Positions 9,201 to 11,525 of a DNA stretch of 11,525 nucleotides are shown in pieces. The first letter of the stretch is position 1, and each line of letters starts with the position of its first letter. Both the position numbers and the translations under genes were made by a program. The notes beneath the pieces were generated by a model, which saw only the letters and a list, made by a program, of their open reading frames with translations, did no database searches and was not told the origin of the DNA. Source of the DNA: Clostridia bacterium (GTDB lineage Bacteria; Bacillota_A; Clostridia; Oscillospirales; CAG-272); the NCBI GenBank assembly GCA_017529175.1, contig JAFXNX010000181.1, positions 1 to 11,525 of the forward strand, written 5' to 3'.

Positions 9201-9392
9201 GGTGGGTTGGTAGGTTACGGCTCCGGAAATCCCGCCGCATTTAACGATGAGGTTTTTCCAGTTGTTATAATAACACTCAAAGTTCGGGACCTCGTAAGAT
9301 TCCGCCGAGACGTGAACGGTAAAGAGCCCGGCGGGTATGACACCTGCGAGCATGATTATACAGAGTATGAACCCGATGATCTTATTTCTCAT
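6237..9392 (-). CDS. DocD: large secreted multidomain protein with C-terminal dockerin
   Basis: 1051 residues. Signal peptide with VSA|E cleavage after residue 30. By eye the order is: two beta-rich regions (about 34-145 and 146-232, the second fibronectin III-like), a linker, a beta-helix-like region rich in short Gly-containing strands (about 325-515), a degenerate DocA/DocB-type module (about 616-720, with F-x-x-G-x-x-Y and a terminal INS turn), a beta-helix unit related to DocC (722-980, opening V-Y-I-G then D-V-L-G-D-G), and a dockerin (985-1046). Dockerin loop 2 is DVNCDNAVNLKD, lacking Gly6, and the end of repeat 1 reads VAGW instead of VGGW. No catalytic domain is recognised. The start is set by a canonical AGGAGG (9399-9404) five to six bases upstream. 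It is the first intact gene of an operon with DocC. Function is inferred as surface binding within a docked complex. Confidence 0.87.
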   Translation of the reverse strand: MRNKIIGFILCIIMLAGVIPAGLFTVHVSAESYEVPNFECYYNNWKNLIVKCGGISGAVTYQPTFYQYRTDRKEYMKMGYQVNKIVVKDGDYEGSTHSWEYDKRWFYESNNGTYAAIFAVELKVLNFYGDTVAYSFKQIVSPFDRYLDVPQNGYLSATGMFTFDRVDGAYRYEISLRPQNSSQTVKVNTQDNFADFSDTVRSGEKYYISVTAYPEIIYEDICSSHSLFEFTYSTSTRPGGRVIINDDRSITYTGYLDYLNTYSPEILTVRWLAYTSKWDFIDETEKVNYDPSFLAIMVSADGYYGTVMSADNTYTNKDHPYVAKTFAGLRSVIDTKRDPDKTVYIKLGADITYEANDIELRTNSADVEIDLAGYTLSCTDTVAYSDVKDRPRIFIAGTDGRFTISDSTRFDTATSSWVKGRIDYKYTGKTESGPNVYNRTSVLGGDVTVNAGIISNLTEKASNKVSYAYYGSGIRTYGGELIAERPAYIELGKEEFGFFGGTLRASGKEAIQIDSKYPDDGKVFPTLRNFRVYNESTSEKILVYYVSLPYDYISDHGEIASLNFFKEFFASSARPYSDGVERSSVTQGMTLSQNQMNCTLSGPYIKSRYELKTDVSSDSLNLTIIEPEVNALPDHTVIFDKTDLYDYELIWQYEDEPGHFSAMHPNRLFVSGVKYRAHITLYPKPGVIDKGLEKTKTLYINSVSASQSGNSFWTDFEINDKFYNVYIGHSKIGHRSRHDVLGDGGSVQYFKAGEYVAEDYKFDYGQDRPTLVFNDFNFTRNDYHNDGNNNAQICIEEDINIVLRGSSSLNKYAEADGIHIAAGHEVAFYGDGSLTVDVQYNKCFGLVSLSPVSIKDNADVTFKGLFGAVLLGSGLSRSALSLEDDADLFCRACSSGGAVDYPALTCGDLTIKDGAELVCEAESNAAAMDTYDVEFSSHSYDLMILKMNEHTAPYAPSVGVNVSGGVHESACRYIRIKPTLKVVTYGDVNSDGVVNLKDATLVRRYYVAGWGVTLDTIIADVNCDNAVNLKDATLIRRYYVGGWGVILGPQS

Positions 9393-9413
9393 TTAGAACC
9401 TCCTGAAAGCCTG

Positions 9414-9452
9414 TCAGCTTTGCGTTTCGAGCACAACGTCCCATCCGCCGAC
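9414..9452 (-). pseudogene. Remnant of a fifth dockerin gene (C-terminal 13 codons including stop)
   Basis: Read on the minus strand this gives VGGWDVVLETQS followed by TGA, almost the same as the DocA tail (VGGWDVVFGPQS, stop). The stop lies 21 bp before the DocD start, a spacing like the 27 bp between DocD and DocC. Upstream the match breaks off abruptly, apart from a short CTCAAAG (9461-9467) that could be a scrap of the LKD codons. No ATG, GTG or TTG lies between the upstream promoter and this relic, so it is not translated as such. The most likely history is deletion of nearly all of a leading operon gene with the promoter kept. Confidence 0.8.
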
Positions 9453-9522
9453 GGCGCGCCTTTGAGATAAAATCCGTTTAGTATTACGCCGGAGTATTTA
9501 CGCCTTTATAATCTGTTAATTA

Positions 9523-9551
9523 ATTATAACATAACATTTAATTTTTTTCAA
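9523..9551 (-). promoter_or_regulatory. Predicted sigma-A promoter of the DocD-DocC operon
   Basis: Minus-strand TTGAAA (9546-9551), exactly 17 bp, TATAAT (9523-9528). It lies immediately after the terminator of the 50-residue gene and would start transcription near 9516, about 125 bp before DocD. The leader passes through the dockerin relic at 9414-9452. Confidence 0.75.
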
Positions 9552-9554
9552 TAG

Positions 9555-9585
9555 AAAAAGTGAGGAGGGTGTTTTTCCCTCCTCA
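9555..9585 (-). terminator. Intrinsic terminator of the 50-residue gene
   Basis: A 9-bp stem (TGAGGAGGG with CCCTCCTCA, seven-base loop) at 9561-9585 is followed on the minus strand by CTTTTT. It begins about 8 bp after the small gene's TAA, supporting that gene as a discrete transcription unit. Confidence 0.78.
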
Positions 9586-9592
9586 AGCACTT

Positions 9593-9745
9593 TTATTTGC
9601 AAGACGCGTCTTCTGTCCTGCACTCGCCCTTTTTGCCGTTTTGCTTTTTCGTACGGTTTTCAGCGGCATTGTTTTCGACTCTGTTCTGTCCCTGATCTTG
9701 GGCTTTATCCTGCCCGCGATTCTTGTTCTGTTCCTGTTTGCCCAT
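9593..9745 (-). CDS. Small hydrophilic Gln/Asn/Lys-rich protein, 50 residues
   Basis: A 50-codon gene beginning MGKQEQNKNRGQ and ending in TAA. The support is architectural: AAGGAG at 9752-9757 sits six bases before the ATG, and the stop is followed within about 8 bp by an intrinsic terminator (9555-9585). The protein is almost wholly polar, with no hydrophobic segment or signal peptide, so it should be cytosolic and perhaps disordered; two cysteines lie near the end (residues 42 and 49). I do not recognise the family. Its composition recalls small soluble proteins such as minor spore proteins, but no diagnostic motif supports that. It is transcribed towards the dockerin operon yet separated from it by the terminator. 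The hydrophobic frame on the opposite strand (9560-9844) is less plausible. Confidence 0.72.
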   Translation of the reverse strand: MGKQEQNKNRGQDKAQDQGQNRVENNAAENRTKKQNGKKGECRTEDASCK

Positions 9746-9767
9746 AATGATCTCCTTGAAAATTGTT

Positions 9768-9781
9768 TGTACAGATGTACA
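9768..9781. promoter_or_regulatory. TGTACA-GA-TGTACA dyad, possible operator
   Basis: Two TGTACA hexamers separated by two bases lie 22 bp upstream of the 50-residue gene. The centre, TACAGATGTA, fits the TACA-N2-TGTA half-site pattern known for BlaI/MecI/CopY-type repressors. No such regulator is encoded in the window and there is only one copy, so this is a candidate site only. Confidence 0.3.
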
Positions 9782-9858
9782 TTAATATTTTCCCTCGTTT
9801 TACCGCGTTTATTCAAACGGCGCAAGATTAATTTTGAAGAATAAAACGGTTGACATAG

Positions 9859-9887
9859 TTGACATAGTTTGATTTGTGTGATATTAT
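9859..9887 (+). promoter_or_regulatory. Predicted promoter of the membrane-protein/BI-1 operon
   Basis: A perfect TTGACA (9859-9864), 17 bp, then TATTAT (9882-9887). The consensus TATAAT three bases further on (9885-9890) would need a 20-bp spacer. The -35 region is tandemly duplicated: TTGACATAG occurs at 9850-9858 and again at 9859-9867. The start of transcription falls about 30 bp before ATG 9925. Confidence 0.65.
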
Positions 9888-9924
9888 AATCTTGTTAAAT
9901 ATATGTTTTACCGGAGACATCGTA

Positions 9925-10611
9925 ATGGAAAACAAAAGAAATTACAAGTATTTCGCGCAGCGCGGTCTTTCTCCGCTGTCTATCGTCGGTCTCGTTCTTA
10001 TTGCGCTCGGTATCGTTGCTCTTTTTGAGATCAAGGACCTCGGAACGCTCCTTATCATAGGCGGCGTCGCCTGCCTTGTTCTTGCGACGAGCGGCAGAGC
10101 GAAGGAATCCGACATCAACTATCAGGTCAGTGAGAAGACGAAGGACCTCGAAGAGCGCGCGATGATCAGATACGAAGTTTACGAGAAAGATTTTCTCAAG
10201 ATCGTAAACCCCGCGAAGCTCCACGGTTACGATTACATAAGCGAAGGCGTATACTTCAAGCACGGCGCCGACGGCAAGAACCGCACGAGCAAGTATAACG
10301 GCATACAGATATTTTATACGGATAAAAAGCTCTACGTTCACGGCAGACGTTTTTCTCTGATCGACGAGAGCGACGACGTCGAGTTCGGCGGAGTATGGAA
10401 GTATACCGATCTTGACCGCGCCGATTACGAAGAGCGCGAAATGGCGCTTCCGAAGAACAGAAAAGCGACTTATCAGGTGTTCAAAATAATCGACAACAGC
10501 GGCGCGACGGTACTTGAAATTTCCGTATCTTACGGCGCCGACGTCGATAAGGTCATCGAAGACATAAATCACGTTATCGCTCTCAAAAAGCGCGACGGCG
10601 CGATCAACTGA
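9925..10611 (+). CDS. Two-helix membrane protein with cytosolic domain of unknown function
   Basis: 228 residues from ATG 9925. Two closely spaced hydrophobic helices (about 16-36 and 39-56) form a hairpin in the membrane, followed by a charged soluble region (about 60-228), probably cytosolic. The soluble part alternates short beta-like stretches (GIQIFYTDKKLYVHGRRF, 126-143) and ends in an amphipathic helix (about 206-222), an arrangement that recalls pleckstrin-like membrane-associated domains; this is a guess. I do not recognise a named family. GGAG at 9913-9916 precedes ATG 9925. The upstream in-frame TTG (9874) lies inside the promoter, before the -10 box, and cannot be the start. The next gene begins 9 bp after the stop, with its ribosome binding site overlapping the TGA, so the two are co-transcribed and probably coupled. 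Confidence 0.85.
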   Translation: MENKRNYKYFAQRGLSPLSIVGLVLIALGIVALFEIKDLGTLLIIGGVACLVLATSGRAKESDINYQVSEKTKDLEERAMIRYEVYEKDFLKIVNPAKLHGYDYISEGVYFKHGADGKNRTSKYNGIQIFYTDKKLYVHGRRFSLIDESDDVEFGGVWKYTDLDRADYEEREMALPKNRKATYQVFKIIDNSGATVLEISVSYGADVDKVIEDINHVIALKKRDGAIN

Positions 10612-10620
10612 GGTAATAAA

Positions 10621-11286
10621 ATGACAACGATCAAAGACAGAAAACGCCTGCGTCTCGAAAGCGGACTTCCGGATTCGGTAAGCGCAAGAGTTTACAACTG
10701 CATTATCGGCGCGCTCGTCCTTTACGGATTTGCGATGAACGCGCTCTTCGTAGATCTCTTTTCCGACAAGCTCGTCGGAATGGAAAACTCGTGGATACTT
10801 ATCATCGTATATCTCGTCTGCGTTATCGCGGGAAGTCTTATTACAAGATCTTCAAGCCCCGTTATCAGCTTTTTGGGATATAACCTGATCGTCATACCGA
10901 TAGGACTTCTCCTTGCGGTCATGCTTCCGGGTTATCCGAAATCGGACGTCTTATCCGCGATCATCGTGACGGGAGCGGTAGTAGTCGGCATGATCGCGTT
11001 TGCGACTCTTAAACCCGACTTCTTCGCAAAACTCGGCAGAGTTCTGTTTTTGTCGCTCATCCTCGGAGCTGTGTGCGAAGTGATCGCCGTGCTTCTCGGT
11101 TACGGCGGAAATCTTTTCAACTGGCTTTTCGTCATAATCTTTTCGCTCTATCTCGGATATGACTGGCACAGGGCGCAGGTATACCCGAAAACGATCGACA
11201 ACGCCGTCGATTCGACGGTCGATATCTACCTTGATATCATCAATATATTCATAAGAGTCCTGTCGCTCCTCAACAGGAACGATTGA
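10621..11286 (+). CDS. Bax inhibitor-1 (BI-1/YetJ-like) family membrane protein
   Basis: 221 residues with six hydrophobic helices (about 25-47, 58-75, 83-101, 108-128, 140-160, 165-180) and a seventh amphipathic C-terminal segment (198-217), the usual BI-1 topology. The C-terminal signature is present: a Y-D pair at the end of helix 6 (Asp181) and D-I-Y-L-D-I-I-N-I-F (Asp205). These two Asp residues are 24 apart, the same spacing as the di-aspartyl pH-sensor pair Asp171/Asp195 of Bacillus subtilis YetJ, a calcium-leak channel. A calcium- or pH-responsive membrane role is therefore plausible but not shown. GAGG (10610-10613) overlaps the stop of the preceding gene, seven bases before ATG. A strong terminator at 11309 closes the two-gene operon. 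Confidence 0.85.
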   Translation: MTTIKDRKRLRLESGLPDSVSARVYNCIIGALVLYGFAMNALFVDLFSDKLVGMENSWILIIVYLVCVIAGSLITRSSSPVISFLGYNLIVIPIGLLLAVMLPGYPKSDVLSAIIVTGAVVVGMIAFATLKPDFFAKLGRVLFLSLILGAVCEVIAVLLGYGGNLFNWLFVIIFSLYLGYDWHRAQVYPKTIDNAVDSTVDIYLDIINIFIRVLSLLNRND

Positions 11287-11308
11287 TACTGAAAAACAAA
11301 TAAAGATT

Positions 11309-11350
11309 GCGGGGTGCCGGCGAATAACGCCGGCACCCCGCGTGCATTTT
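11309..11350 (+). terminator. Strong intrinsic terminator of the membrane-protein/BI-1 operon
   Basis: A perfect 14-bp GC-rich stem (GCGGGGTGCCGGCG, loop AATAA, then its exact complement at 11328-11341), followed by GTGCATTTT. It starts 22 bp after the BI-1 stop codon. Confidence 0.88.
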
Positions 11351-11525
11351 AGGGGTCCTCAAGGCGAGCGAAGCGAACCTTGGGGTTCACGTTTTAGGGG
11401 TCCTCAAGGTGAGCGAAGCGAACCTTGGGGTTCACGTTTTAGGGGTCCTCAAGGCGAGCGAAGCGAACCTTGGGGTTCACGTTTTAGGGGTCCTCAAGGC
11501 GAACGAAGCGAACCTTGGGGTTCAC
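11347..11525. repeat. Tandem array of a 45-bp unit, four copies, cut by the window end
   Basis: Copies begin at 11347, 11392, 11437 and 11482 with no spacers; the last lacks one base because the window ends. Only two substitutions occur (T at 11410, A at 11503). Each unit starts TTTTAGGGG and holds a dyad, CCTCAAGG, 13 bases, then CCTTGGGG (8 bp with one G-T pair). It lies directly after the BI-1 operon terminator. Two forward frames stay open because 45 is a multiple of three (one reads FRGPQGERSEPWGSR per unit), but there is no start or ribosome binding site. Confidence 0.92.

Noticed and set aside
31..9392. Sortase, S-layer or membrane anchoring of the four secreted proteins
   Set aside because: No LPxTG-like tail, S-layer homology repeats or C-terminal hydrophobic segment is present; all four end a few residues after the dockerin.
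9560..9844. 94-codon hydrophobic plus-strand frame
   Set aside because: It starts inside a terminator hairpin and lies opposite the 50-residue gene, which has a good ribosome site and terminator; the hydrophobicity is the complement of polar Asn/Gln/Lys codons.
9874..9924. Upstream TTG start extending the two-helix membrane protein by 17 residues
   Set aside because: The TTG sits between the -35 and -10 boxes, so it would not be in the transcript; ATG 9925 has its own GGAG.
9895..10572. 225-codon minus-strand frame opposite the two-helix membrane protein
   Set aside because: No start signals, and the plus-strand frame has a promoter, ribosome site, helices and coupling to the BI-1 gene.
11347..11525. 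CRISPR array
   Set aside because: The 45-bp units abut directly with no variable spacers, and no cas gene is nearby; it is a plain tandem repeat.

Overview
The window looks like a chromosomal segment of an anaerobic, probably gut- or rumen-dwelling Clostridia-type Bacillota. Supporting signs are AGGAGG-type ribosome binding sites, sigma-A-like promoters, intrinsic terminators, and secreted proteins ending in type I-like dockerins (the calcium-binding plug of cellulosome-type complexes). I cannot name the species.

Positions 31-9392, minus strand: four large secreted proteins, each with a signal peptide, repeated non-catalytic modules and one C-terminal dockerin. DocA (31-2808) and DocB (2960-4645) are paralogues built from seven and four copies of a ~110-residue module. 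Each has its own promoter; DocB is followed by a strong terminator. DocD (6237-9392) and DocC (4785-6209) form a two-gene operon. DocC carries two units that look like a right-handed beta-helix, and DocD carries a related unit plus one degenerate DocA/DocB-type module, so the four genes share one module pool. No glycoside hydrolase, cohesin, sortase signal or S-layer anchor is visible. The likely role, by inference, is non-catalytic binding or structural components attached through an unseen cohesin scaffold. (DocA-D are labels used only here.)

Positions 9393-9924: a dense control region. It holds the operon promoter, a 13-codon relic of a fifth dockerin gene between that promoter and DocD, a complete 50-codon minus-strand gene with its own ribosome binding site and terminator (9593-9745), a TGTACA dyad, and the promoter of the plus-strand genes.

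Positions 9925-11286, plus strand: a translationally coupled pair, a two-helix membrane protein with a cytosolic domain of unknown function and a Bax inhibitor-1 family membrane protein, followed by a very strong intrinsic terminator.

Positions 11347-11525: four tandem copies of a 45-bp unit with an internal dyad, running off the window end.
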